Part shown: positions 25,651 through 37,200 of the stretch, piece by piece
Layout: the number at the start of each line of letters is the position of its first letter
How positions within the stretch are numbered: position 1 is the first letter of the stretch
Assembly (NCBI GenBank): GCA_036023115.1
Contig: JAYKKT010000089.1
Span: forward strand, 13,928,501-13,992,500
Direction of reading: 5' to 3'
DNA from: Brasenia schreberi
Taxonomy: Eukaryota > Streptophyta > Magnoliopsida > Nymphaeales > Cabombaceae
DNA: 64,000 bases
Position numbers and translations under genes: made by a program
Notes under the pieces: model-generated
Databases searched by the model: none
The model's input: only the letters and a program-made list of their open reading frames with translations
What the model was told of the DNA's origin: nothing

Positions 25651-28600
25651 AAGGAAGAGCTTTGTCTAGAGATACACGTCTAACTCATAGTAGTTCAGGA
25701 CGGGTTTGGGTCGAACCAAACTTACAGATCCGGACCGAAATTGCCGCGGTTCAGACTTCAGAAGTTCAAGACCTTTAACGTCAAAGGCAATAGAATGTTA
25801 CGGAAGTCATTTTAAACAAAGACGGGGTTATTCTAGGACGTTTATGTTCTTCTTCGTCCTTGGTAACAATTTAAAGTACAGATTGTTAATACGCGTGCGG
25901 AGAGTTTTTGTTTCTTTCTTTTCCAGTTTCCTCCCTCTCTCTGTCGCTCGCTCTTTTTTCCTCGCTGGATTCGCGAGAATTTTGACTCATCCAATCTCAA
26001 CCTAACCTTGCTGTTCTTCGGCGTTCTCTCTCGGTCGGGTGACGAAGAGCGGATTCCGGCCGGCCGTTTACCGCCGATAGCGAAAAGCGAATCCCAGAGG
26101 TTCTCGCTAGCTGAAATCTGCTTTGTCTTTGCCTCTTTGTGTGTTGCGGAGGAGTCTCTGTTGCGGAGGGGAAAATATGAAGTTCTTTTTTTGTTTCTTT
26201 GTGATGATTTTGACTTGAAATAATTGCTCTTTTGATGATGTACTTGTCTGAGGGCTAGGACAGCCCTTTCGGCTTTCCGTTTGTGATTTTTCTTCCTGCG
26301 ATTCGTCTTATTCGCGGTTTCTTTGGAAATCAGTTAACTTTTGGCATGTTCTGGCCTCAAATTTGTTGAAATTCTTGGATTTTTCAGTGCGCGTCGCATT
26401 TGAAGGGCTTCTTTTGCAGGTAGGATTTTCGGCTTTTCCGCACCTTGTTTTCTTAAAATCCATCTCCAGTTGTGTGAACCCTTCCGTTATCAATGAGCTT
26501 TCTAATGTTTCATTAGCTTAGGTTTAACCGTTTGAATCATATGCGTTTTCCCACTTTACACTCCGTAGGTGAATTTCTCAGTAGGTCTTCTTATCCCGTA
26601 AAATTGATTTGTTCTCTGAAACAAGCATGCTTTCACAAAGCTCTTCGTCTTTAGACGTTCTATTTTTCAGGCTGTTTTTTGGGGTGACTTCTCTGCATGA
26701 ATACGCTTTGTCTTCTCACTGATACTTTGATCGTCCGATTCATCTTTCCCATGAGAAAACGGTTGATTTTTTAGGTTAAGCCATCCAAATCAATATATTC
26801 CATGCCTTTTATGTCTTCGTATCTGGTCTACTCCAATCTTTTCTCTGTTTTCGATGAGCTTGATCTCTTCTGCTCCTAGTTTTTGGTGCTATCTCGTTCA
26901 CTTCGCGAGTTTTCGTTCTCGTTTCGATAGATTCTGGAGATTTTGTTACCATACTAATCAAGACTGGTTAGTTCTTCCGTAAATTCTTTAGTAGAATTTT
27001 CTTCCGCTCGGTGTTTTGATCTAATCGAGTGTTCGTTCGTTCCGGATGTTTTCTATCCTTCTCCCACCCTTTCCTTATGCTTTTGGAAAACTTTTTTTTT
27101 TCAGGTAATGATAAATTTCAGAACGTAATATTTCATACGCTTCTCGTTTTATGTTCCCCTCTTCTGTGGAATATGTTATGCTTATCGCATCCTTAGATCC
27201 CTTCGCTTTCATTCTTGTGGGAACATTTTTTTCTCGCTTAGAGAACTGTTATTTCTCTCCTTTGTGATTGTTTTCTGAAATCCTCCATCTATGTAAGTAA
27301 AAGCCCTGGCTTGTGGTTTCAGCTCATAGTCGCTCTCTTCTAGTTCTTTTGAACTTCTTTAGAAACATAGAAACGTAATCTAGCCATCAGCTCTGGGTTT
27401 CCCCTTCTGGTTTTTTTTTCCTTTCAACGGTTCGCCATGCTAGTTGTGCTTGGTTTATAGTCTCTCCTACTATTTTAGATCCAAATCCGGTGCATATGTT
27501 CTATCTCTATTTCTTTTTCTTCTAGTTGAAGCTGTTTCAGGATGCTGGTTTTCTTTCCATGTGCTTTCCTGAAAAAAAGGTCAACAGAATTTTTTCCTCT
27601 GATGTTCTTGTTGTTCCTTTAACATTCCACTTTGTAGATTTGGTTTTCTTGATAAAATTTGTGTTCTTCGTGGGTACCTTGATTCTGCTGAGATCAATCC
27701 ACGTAATTGAGCCATGAGTAGTTTCTACGTATTTCTAACCATTCGCACATCTGACTTCTCTTCCCTCAGGAAATTTGAAGGTCTGGAAAGTGTTTACCTT
27801 TTGTTTTTCTGGGTCTCTTCTTTCCCAAATTGCATCAGTTTTTCACTTTTTTCTTTTTAAGCATGTTGGACTTGCCTTTTACCATTTGTGGTTGTCTGCG
27901 GATTTCATCCTATTGCTCCTTTATCGTGCCCTTTGCTTCCCTTCTTAACAAAACCTAAACGAAAGTGGGTTCGGCACATATCTTCAGGTTCTGATGGGAT
28001 AAGGTGTATTAGTTAAAAGCGAAAAGAAAAACAAAAATGCTCAACCTAACATGGTTTCTTGGAATATTTTCTTCCGTTAGTTCTCTCTCGTACCAATTTT
28101 TTTCTTCTTGCTGTTCCGTAGTTAATAATGGTTTATTAAACTAGTATAAATCCGTTTTTAGTCTTGATGCTTGATTCAATACCTTCTTTGTTTTTCTTTT
28201 ACTTCATGAATCATCTTTCTTTTGTGTTCAACCTTTGCTTCTTGGACATTTTATATCTATTCACAATCATGAAGTATCATGTCCGTCCTGAAAATCTTTA
28301 TTTACCTCATTGTCACCATCAATCCTACTGTTCTACGTAGGTGAGGACCATTCAAACCTCATTGTCAATGACATGCGTAAGCTTTGAAAATAGACTTTTA
28401 CTGTATGTGTGCTTTAATAGTATGCGTTTCTTGAGGGAACCTTTTAGATATTTAGATGTAGGATGTTTAAGTGTTGCGGGCTCCGTTCTTTTGTTATAGC
28501 CTGTTGAAATTGGTCATGAAAAAATTTGGCAGTCTATCTCTTTTTCATTTGTGGAATGCTTTTCTATTTCCAATTGAAACAGAGGAACCAATCCTCTGAG

Positions 28601-29063
28601 TTCTATGCGGCTATTGTTGGATTGGTGAGGATTCACTACATGCAAATAGAGCTTTATAACCTTTAAAAGTTGTCCCAGCAATCTGAAATTTGTCACTCAA
28701 ATGTATTTAAGATGTATCGTTGATATTGCTCGTTGAGTCAGTTTGGTCATCTGCCAACTGGTATTTGTTTGTGGCGCACTAAGCATTTCTGTGAAGTTCA
28801 TTGGCTCAACATTTTGTTTGTTATGCGTTTGTGCTGGCGTCTAATTCCGTTTGAAACTCTAGCCTGAATCAATCGCTACCGCATGTTTGCCTGTTTGTAC
28901 ATGCTTTTCTGTATAGCTGGTACCTCCAGTCTATTTTGATTTCAAGTTCATGTGTTGCTAATATGTATGTTTTATCACCTTTTATGTTCTGCAATTATTA
29001 TGCTCAAGGAGTTCCCTTTTCTCTCTTTTTTTACATCAAACAGGATCCATCAGACATGCATTG

Positions 29064-29123
29064 ATGAAATGTGATTATGCGTACTTGTATCGAGTTCTGA
29101 CTCCTCAAATACTGCCCAAGTAG
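29064..29123 (+). CDS. Upstream ORF of 19 codons in the loricrin-like leader
   Basis: The ORF reads MKCDYAYLYRVLTPQILPK and then stops at TAG. It is preceded by an overlapping minimal ATG-CAT-TGA at 29055. It lies 229 bases upstream of the main ATG at 29352. From memory, Arabidopsis loricrin-like genes are listed among genes with conserved-peptide uORFs, so this is a candidate regulatory peptide. I could not compare sequences. Confidence 0.4.
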   Translation: MKCDYAYLYRVLTPQILPK

Positions 29124-29158
29124 ATCACATCTGCCTTTCTTCATCGTCACTTAAAAGA

Positions 29159-29209
29159 ATGGATCGTAACGACACTTCCGGATTTGTCAGTGGGGGATGC
29201 GACATATAG
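29159..29209 (+). CDS. Second upstream ORF (16 codons)
   Basis: A short leader ORF reads MDRNDTSGFVSGGCDI and stops. A third small ORF (MSYTVRSFVLF) follows at 29230-29265. These would be expected to lower initiation at the main ATG. None is known to make a stable peptide. Confidence 0.25.
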   Translation: MDRNDTSGFVSGGCDI

Positions 29210-29351
29210 TTGGCCTTTCAAATCCTGATATGTCTTACACAGTTCGTTCTTTTGTTCTTTTCTAAGATCCTGGAAGTCGGGCAGACTGTTTCCCTTGTTC
29301 GGAGTTGCGAGTGCTAGATCAGAGGTCCAACTTTCTTCAAGAAAGTCTTCG

Positions 29352-30717
29352 ATGGATCCCAAGTTCAAGCAACTTGATTTCACAACGCACCCTATTGCTG
29401 TAAACGCTTTCAAAAGCCTTGGTACACAATTCTTCGCACAACCGAGTGCAGATATTGCCTTAAGGCTGGATTTTCCAGGTGCTCCCGCACCTCAGTTCCT
29501 GTCATGTGCAAAGGGTGTGAAAAGAAAGTGGAGCAACATGAACAAATCCTTGTTGATCCTCGAATTAGGCAGATCATCCAGCTCTTCTGATACCAAGGAA
29601 GGGAGCCAGAGGTGCTTCTGGACGCTGTATATCTCATGGTGGTGGTAGCAGGTGTCAGAAACCTGGCTGCCATAAAGGAGCTGAGGGTCGGACTGTGTAC
29701 TGCAAGGCTCATGGAGGTGGCAGGCGATGCGAATATCTTGGTTGCACTAAGAGTGCAGAAGGACGTACAGATTTCTGTATTGCCCATGGTGGTGGCCCGA
29801 GATGCACTCATGAGGGTTGTATCCGAGCTGCCAGAGGGAAATCTGGATTGTGTATTCGGCATGGTGGTGGCAAGAGATGTCAGAGAGAAAATTGTACCAA
29901 GAGTGCAGAAGGCCTATCAGGTCTTTGCATTTCACATGGTGGAGGGCGGCGATGTCAAGCTCCTGGATGCACAAAAGGGGCACAGGGGAGCACGATGTTC
30001 TGCAAAGCACATGGTGGGGGAAAACGGTGTACTGCACCATCGTGCACCAAAGGTGCTGAGGGGACCACGCCCTTTTGTAAGGGCCATGGTGGAGGAAAAC
30101 GCTGTGGATACCAGGGTGGTGGAATTTGTACTAAAAGTGTGCATGGAGGTACCAATTTCTGTGTGGCACATGGGGGTGGAAAGAGGTGTGCTGTACCTGA
30201 GTGCACGAAGAGTGCCAGAGGACGGACTGATTATTGTGTCCGTCATGGGGGAGGCAAGAGATGCAAGTTTGAAGGGTGTGGAAAGAGTGCACAAGGTAGC
30301 ACTGACTTTTGCAAGGCACATGGGGGAGGGAAGAGATGCTCTTGGGGCCATCCTGGGTCAGAATATAGCAGTCAACAGGGTGGTCCTTGTAATTCATTTG
30401 CAAGGGGGAAGACAGGCCTGTGTGCACTTCATAGTGGGCTAGTGCAGGATAAGAGAGTTCATGGAGGCGTCTCCTTGGGATCAGTTGTTCAGGATACTCA
30501 TATTAGTAAACAAGATGAACTAGAGCAGGTACTCATTGACAAAGACATGGATGTGGATATGATGAAAATGGGGAGTAGCCTGGGCACAGCTGGTGCGAAA
30601 ACTTGTTCTGATTTTAGACTTCATGAAGTTGCAAGTACTCGTGTCTCAGCTGGGGAAGGTGGCCACATACCAATGTCAGTTGCTTTCCTGAAGGCAGGGT
30701 GCATGGTGGAAGTCTGA
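29352..30717 (+). CDS. Loricrin-like / 'WRKY19-like' Cys-His-Gly repeat protein, disrupted
   Basis: The family is a conserved plant protein with tandem repeats of about 25 residues, of form C-x(4)-C-x-K-x-A-x-G-x(4)-C-x(2)-HGGG-x-RC. They are probably zinc-binding and the protein probably nuclear; the biochemical role is unknown. The name WRKY19-like is a carry-over, since no WRKY domain is seen. The N-terminal part starts at ATG 29352 (MDPKFKQLDF). It contains the conserved LRLDFPGAP, KGVKRKWS and LGRSSSSSD blocks, then stops at 29648. The repeats lie in the next frame, open from before 29602 to the stop at 30717. About ten repeats run from SRCQKPGC to KRCSWGH, followed by a short acidic tail (DMDVDMMKM). 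In relatives as I remember them, a linker of roughly 200 residues separates SSSSD from KGARGASGRC. Here these blocks abut at about 29590-29605 and are one base out of frame. Either the locus is damaged, or splicing or reinitiation restores the repeat part. Confidence 0.75.
29602..30360 (+). repeat. Array of 75-base coding repeats
   Basis: The Cys/His/Gly protein repeats are visible in the DNA as a 75-base periodicity. Each unit encodes a HGGG-x-RC signature. One unit near 30110 is longer by a few codons (GYQGGGIC). The last unit is degenerate. Confidence 0.8.
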
Positions 30718-30738
30718 TGGCAATGCATGTAATTTTAA

Positions 30739-30741
<3 letters not shown>

Positions 30742-30781
<40 letters not shown>

Positions 30782-30790
30782 CCTCTCCCC
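30742..30790 (+). repeat. (CT)n microsatellite just after the loricrin-like stop codon
   Basis: A CT tract of about 37 bases, followed by CCCTCCCTC, starts 25 bases after the stop at 30717. It probably lies in the 3' UTR. Confidence 0.8.
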
Positions 30791-31589
30791 ATCCATTTCA
30801 GTGTTTATAATTGGTAGATTGGTTGGATCTGGTTATGCTTACACGAAAGGTTTCGACTTTCAAACTTGAACAAAAGGGGTTTGCCATGGGTAGTCGACGA
30901 GCAAAAATTTGTTGGATTTTTCACTCTGAAGCGTGAATTTCCAATTTACGACAACTTCTGGAGCCCAACCCCAATTATTCGTGTGCGATCTTCGCACTGC
31001 GGTTGAACCTGTTATCTTTGCCTTTCAGATGCCACACGCTCGGCGCTCCCAGTTGGGTACACTTGATGCTATATGATTCGGGGCTGCGGTTGGATCCACT
31101 TGATTGGATATGATTCGATTTGGGGGTCGTCGTGGAAGTTTCTGGTTCACTCTCTGATGAAAAACTAAAGTGATGAATGAGGATTCCACTACCTGTGTTG
31201 CAGGGTATAGTTGGGGAGCACGTGATGGAGATTGAGAAGAAGGAAAAGGGAAGAGAATCGGTGCCTTTTAACTAAACATTGGGTTGGATCTAACCTGGAC
31301 CACGTTGGATGGCGTAGGAGTGACTTGCCTTCTCGTTCCAATGGAGATGTCATGCTTCTCATTTGGAGTAGCACCGTATTCTTTTTCCTCTTTAGAACAG
31401 CAGTCCATGTGATATATGAGAATGTCCAACTTCTTCCTGGTTAATTTGTCTAATGCATTGCCACAAGACTCGCAATTCACAATCAACACATACATGCATA
31501 CATTCATTCACAAACATATGCTAGCATATCGGGACAAGTCTAAGCCATTCGTGTAGATTATGATCTACATTCGAAAGCAAAAAGTACAA

Positions 31590-31592
<3 letters not shown>

Positions 31593-31682
<90 letters not shown>
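31593..31682. repeat. (CT)n(TA)n compound microsatellite
   Basis: About 48 bases of CT are followed by about 42 of TA. Confidence 0.95.
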
Positions 31683-31685
<3 letters not shown>

Positions 31686-31841
31686 GAAATGTTGCTTATA
31701 CTAAATGGGTATGGTACTGAATAACTACCTAAAATGTAAAATATTGGGCTCCAATGCATTAAGTTTAGCAAGCCTTAGCATTTTAATCAAAGTGTGAAGC
31801 CACCTTCCTTGTATATATATGTACATATATATGTATATGTG

Positions 31842-31875
<34 letters not shown>

Positions 31876-32111
31876 AAAAAAAAATTGGTTCGTGATCAAA
31901 TCCATTCATGCTTAAATCCATTCAAACATCTCTACCCTTTGATCGATGTGATTAATATTGAAGATTTGAATTTAAAAAATAAAATGTATCATATTATATT
32001 AAATGTGAAATATGAAAAGTATAATGCTATATTTCACTTTTTAAATTGATATCTCTGATCATGATGATAGAGATATTTGAGTAGACTTAGCATAAATATG
32101 ATTGAACATAT

Positions 32112-32112
32112 A

Positions 32113-32170
<58 letters not shown>
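32112..32170. repeat. (AT)n microsatellite
   Basis: An AT tract of about 57 bases, followed by AGAGAGTGAGAGAG. Confidence 0.9.
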
Positions 32171-32172
<2 letters not shown>

Positions 32173-32614
32173 TAAGAGAGAGTGAGAGAGAGAGAGAGTA
32201 TAAGTAGGCATATAGAGTATATGCCGCAACCATTGTCTTGAGAAAGGAAGATATGTAGCTACTGATGGTCCCCCGCCGTAACTTGTCCTTATACATGAAT
32301 GGCCGCCCAAATTGTCACCCTGATAGGCCTTTTCCTCATAATATTGAGAAGCTGATGGAAACCTCATGCAATTGGAAGTAAAGAGCCCCTTAGCTCTCTC
32401 ACTTCCATTCCTCACATAATCCAGTCCTTTTGCTTTACTTTTTCAAAAGCAAAGGTCGCCCACGCTTTTATGTCACCAACCAGTTCATTAATTTACTTCT
32501 TACTTTTTCAAGTTAGGACATCAGCCCATCTTTTAATTTTCAATTTGCGAGAAACACGACATAAAACTCCACAGACATGGCTGGGACCGAGGCGGTTCAA
32601 TTCTGGTTTTGAAT

Positions 32615-32739
32615 CCTAAACCGTCCTGAACTGGAAAAATCATTTAAAAATTTGGAATTAAAATAAATATGAAACATCCTAAACTGTCCTGAACTGGAAA
32701 AATCATTTAAAATTTTGAAATTAAAATAAATATGAAACA
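32615..32739 (+). repeat. Two-copy tandem repeat of 63 bases
   Basis: CCTAAACCGTCCTGAACTGG starts a unit that ends AATTAAAATAAATATGAAAC and is repeated from 32678 with few changes. It lies in a GGTTC-rich repeat (32585-32880). Confidence 0.85.
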
Positions 32740-34297
32740 GATGGTTTGGAACCTTCAGCTTTAGCTCCGGTTTCATTAGATGGACCAAACCGCATTCCAT
32801 ACCTTTTTCCAGCCAGTTCCTGGCCCAGTTTGAATCCTTTTGGAACTACCGAGCCGTTTCCAAGCCGGCCATTTCTAACCCCAAGGCTGGCGTACAAACA
32901 GCAGGTCTATACTGTGATTTTGGCATAAGCACAGTCGCTATGCCCACAAGAATACTATGTAAATGCCTGTAGCACCTCTTGGTGGAGCCGTTACCACCCT
33001 CAATTAGTTAGATCCAAGACCCGGAAGAACGAAAATTGATTCATAAGTTGTTAATGGTTGAATCTAGGATAGAGCCTGAAATATTGGAAAAAAGAGACTT
33101 AGATGAACAACCTTGCTTGTGTCATGGTAAGAGGCAGAGCCACTCGTATATTTCTGGAACGATACATAAACTATTCATTAAATTGAATTGATTTTTCATA
33201 TTTCGTTCTGCATGTCAAAAGAAGGTGAGCCCAACATAATCCAACTTAATTAGTATGCAACATCATTCAGATTGAACTCATCATGATGGCGATAAAAACA
33301 TATACGCCTCTAATTTAAATAAGAATAATAAATAAAAATGTCACATAGTTACACAGACAGACCAACACTATAATGTTTCCGCGACTTTGAGTAATTTTCA
33401 CAAACAGAAAGAAAGTTGGCTACAGTAAACAGCATTTTATGACTTCTTGACACGCATATTAGAACATTGAACCTAGGCACAAAGAACCGCAAGTTGAAGG
33501 TTCTGACTTCGATACCCAAAATATCGGCTTAACCCCAACTTGTCAATTCAAAAAGGGCCAGAGCACAGGGTGTAGTGCAAATTGATGAGGTAAATGATCC
33601 AAAGTTGCGCTGCATAAAGTATGGATGGCATAGTTTGTGAGCCGACACTGCAAGATCATTGGTGGTTCAACCTTAGCTCAGCCGACATTGACCAATTATT
33701 TATTGTTCACGAAAGCAAAACAATTTAGTTGTTGAGTGAGGCTGCTGTCAAAGACAACAAAGACATTCGCCGAGGGAATTCTTCCGTTCATTTGTGCTAG
33801 AGAACCTTACGTCCTTGGTCTCTATCCCAAGGTGACTTCGACTCAAAATAGGAACCTGTACTCTGTGTGTGTGTAAAATAGATAGGATGTTAGATGTTAA
33901 AATGAACTGAAAGTACAGCTGTTAAGGAACCAGAAATAAAACTTCGAGTTGAAGAGAAGTCGAAACATATTTAGAAGAAACAAGTCTGCATCAATACAGG
34001 CAAGAAAAGAAGCTGATACAAGTACACAAAATTTACAGTTTCTGTAAAAGAAACTGTCCAGTATTAAGCAAAAACTTTACTCTTGTTAACTGAACAACAA
34101 AACAATAATCATTAGATTCACCAATATATATTCCATATAGGAAAAATGAAATTTGCTTATTGAGCCTTCAAGATCATCCAGCAAAAAGAATATGTATTTG
34201 ATGGTATGCTTCTGAGATCAACACCACGTCCAGACCACACGCAAAAAGAGGAAAACTCGATTGACAGGCGGTCTCTATCGTGCAATAGTTGGCTAGC

Positions 34298-37200
34298 TTA
34301 TAACTCAACCTTCCTGACCTGAATACTGTGAGTCGACTGTGCAGGCCAGATTGGTTGCCGACCACTTTGAACCAGAGCAACTTCTTCTCCTCGAATGACC
34401 ATCCGGTGATCCTGAAATGTACAATACAATTACCAAATTCTTAAGATTCAGATATCAAAATGCATTTCCATGGTAATGAAACCATGGTTTTAGCAATATG
34501 ACGCTGAAAATGGGACACGAGTCATTCAACAGCCACGGGATCTATTAAAGATGAACAAATATGGATAAAAATGGCTCACACAATTCGTTAAACTAAATTA
34601 CGAACCAACTAGCGCCCAGAGAATTAAGGGTATTTCGATTTTCCTCTGATGACACAAATATGTAATTCCCATGGCTGTGAATTAATACAGAACAAAGTCA
34701 AAGGTCATGATCAACATGCTGATTTTTTGACACGTTCAGCAAGAACCAGGACAAAAGCTTAATCAAGCTAGGAATATGTTGCCAGTGGATTGATATGTTG
34801 ATGATTCGTGCGGAGTAACAGTGACAAGAAATTGATAAAACCCTAAGAGCTTTTATAATTGCGGTCATCACTATTTCTAACAAGCGACTCCAACATCAAT
34901 GTACATATTTGTTATTGTCATTCAGTAGTATCACCACTGAAATATCTTCCGAATATGCTAATGAGGTTCACGATTAGATAGCTGAAGAATTTCTGCAGCA
35001 AATTATATGACAACGAGAATGAATCAAAACAACGTAACATGTAAATAATGCAAACGAGTATGTACTGTTTACCTGTAGAAAACACAAGGCAGCTTTAAAA
35101 GTGTCTTCAGCGTTATCCAAGAATTCCATGTGTATCGGGCAGACACCTTGATATAAAGCTAACCTTTCCCTCACCCTCTCCCTGCATGAAAAAATAAATA
35201 AATATGAAAATACTTTATATTAGAGAATATCCGGCAATATGGAGCTTACAATCTTCACCTGAGTTGCAAAAGCAATGTGACCCCTACCTAAGGAATTTGA
35301 TTTTATAACTATATGAACTGCTTAAACGATATATTTAAAAAGCACAGCAATGCAGTAGCATACTCATCAGTGAAAGCAAAAATAGTCCCAGAAGGGCGAA
35401 AGTTGCTCAGAAGGATTGCCATATATCCGGTCCTTGTGAAGACCACGATGTTCGTTTTAAGATTATTTGACATCATTGTCGCATGATAGGCAAACATTTC
35501 ACTCATACGGTCCTGCAAGCACGGAAATATCAAACTTGAATAAAGAAAAGGTCAAACAAGAAGAGAGTAGTCAATTCTGCAACCAAGTTATCATGTTATG
35601 CTAACCATGAAAGCTCGACCAAGATTTTGCGGAGCTTCTCCTGCCGGAATGGTTCTTTCAGTTCTCAAAGCAACAGAATGCATTACTTTTACCGCCTTCA
35701 GTGGAAATCTGCATAAAACGAAATCAGCAGAAGGTAAACACAGCACGGTTTGAAAACTTGCAATATTGAACAAAACAAGTACTGAATAACAGTGCATGCG
35801 TGCACGTGCACACACACAGAAGTATAAGGGGACTTTTGTCCTAGGTTCCACCCAAGAACATAGCAATTTCCAATTCTTATACAGGATTTTAGTTGTTAAG
35901 ATTCCATCAAAATAGACCACGAGTTTCCTGCATATTGAAAAACTTTACTTCAGAATGTACCAATCAACATTACATACTTTCCATGAGCTGTTTCCCCTGA
36001 TAGCATGACAGCATCAGAGCTCTGACGAACTGCAATGGCAATGTCTGAAACCTCTGCCCTTGTTGGAGTGGGATGAACGATCATGCTTTCCAACATATTA
36101 GTTGCTACTATTACGGCTTTCCCCATGCTGCGACAGATCCTAATGATCTCTTCCTATACATAGAGAAACACAAGTAGAAATTTATCCTAACAAACATTAT
36201 GCACAGTAAAAACAGAATTAGTTTGCGAAATTTGATTCGATCAACAAAAAAAATAAAAAAGGCAAAGAACTTCCAACATCCAGCTTGCAGTCTATGATAC
36301 TACAGTAAAATTGATAACTGGAAAGTACAGACTCACCTGCAGAAGAGGAACATCCTCAATAGGGAGCTCAGCTCCAAGATCTCCTCTAGCCACCATTGCC
36401 TACGAAGTATCCAGACGAGCTTATCAATATAATTGAAAGTCAGCAGCTTCCTTGACACCGTGAGGAAAGTTGCATGCTTATAGAAACAACAAAAGGAAAA
36501 GGGCAAACTAACTTGAACGAACTTTGGAAATGATGTATATAACAGATACGAGAACCAGTAGTGAAGAGAATGGATTACAATGTCAAAGGTTCAAATATAT
36601 TATACCCCATCAGATGCAGCAATAATAGAATCCAAATTGGGTATAGAATCTGCACTTTCAATCTTTACAATGACATGTATATCGGCAGAATGTCCTGAAA
36701 AAACCATACGACCTTAGATGTAAATGCGGCTAAGTAAAACATTACAAGATTATGTGTGTTTGGACATTTTAATCCAAAAGACTAATACAATATTATTTGA
36801 AATAATTACGTCTGAGATAATCCTTCAATTCATGAACCACCTCCGCATCTTTGACAAATGAAACAGCATAATAATCAACTTGATTGTCCACCCCAAACTT
36901 AATGTCTTCCCAGTCCTTTTCTGCAACATTTAAAACAAAAGGTTACTACATATATCCAAAATTTGGATCGTGAAAACTTCACCACCCAAAAGATATACCA
37001 GTAATTGATGGAAGTGTTGCACTCTTCCCTCTTACGTTCAGATGACGTCTAGACTTTAGCTCTCCTCCATCAATAACTTCACACTTCACAGAGTCAGCAG
37101 TCTTTGCCTTCACCGATAATGACATCATACCCCCTATACACATCAATGTTGTTCATCATTTAAAAGTTACGACAAATATAGTATAGCACAAGCCTCCATT

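Larger units (their letters stand above)
25900..29351 (+). other. Probable 5' leader of the loricrin-like gene, with a long leader intron
   Basis: A pyrimidine-rich stretch at about 25905-25960 resembles a plant transcription start region and is followed by GC-richer leader-like sequence. A good donor (GCAG/GTAGG) lies near 26419/26420. The sequence from there to about 29043 is T-rich, as in plant introns, and ends in an acceptor (AAACAG/GATCC at 29043/29044). This gives an intron of about 2.6 kb. The second leader exon (29044-29351) carries several short upstream ORFs. Long leader introns are common in this kind of gene. The exact start and the donor are inferred, and additional leader exons are possible. 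Confidence 0.5.
30800..34297. other. Intergenic region between the loricrin-like gene and the pyruvate kinase 3' end
   Basis: It holds the microsatellites and the 63-base duplication listed separately. The first few hundred bases are probably the loricrin-like 3' UTR or 3' flank, and 34150-34297 is probably the pyruvate kinase 3' UTR. No other gene was recognised. Confidence 0.5.

Noticed and set aside
29410..30442. Other-frame ORFs of up to 276 codons over the loricrin-like repeats
   Set aside because: The 75-base repeat keeps all frames open. Only the frame with the C-x(4)-C and HGGG pattern makes family sense.
29352..30717. A WRKY transcription factor
   Set aside because: No WRKYGQK motif or WRKY zinc finger is visible. 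The name is a database carry-over for this Cys/His/Gly repeat family.
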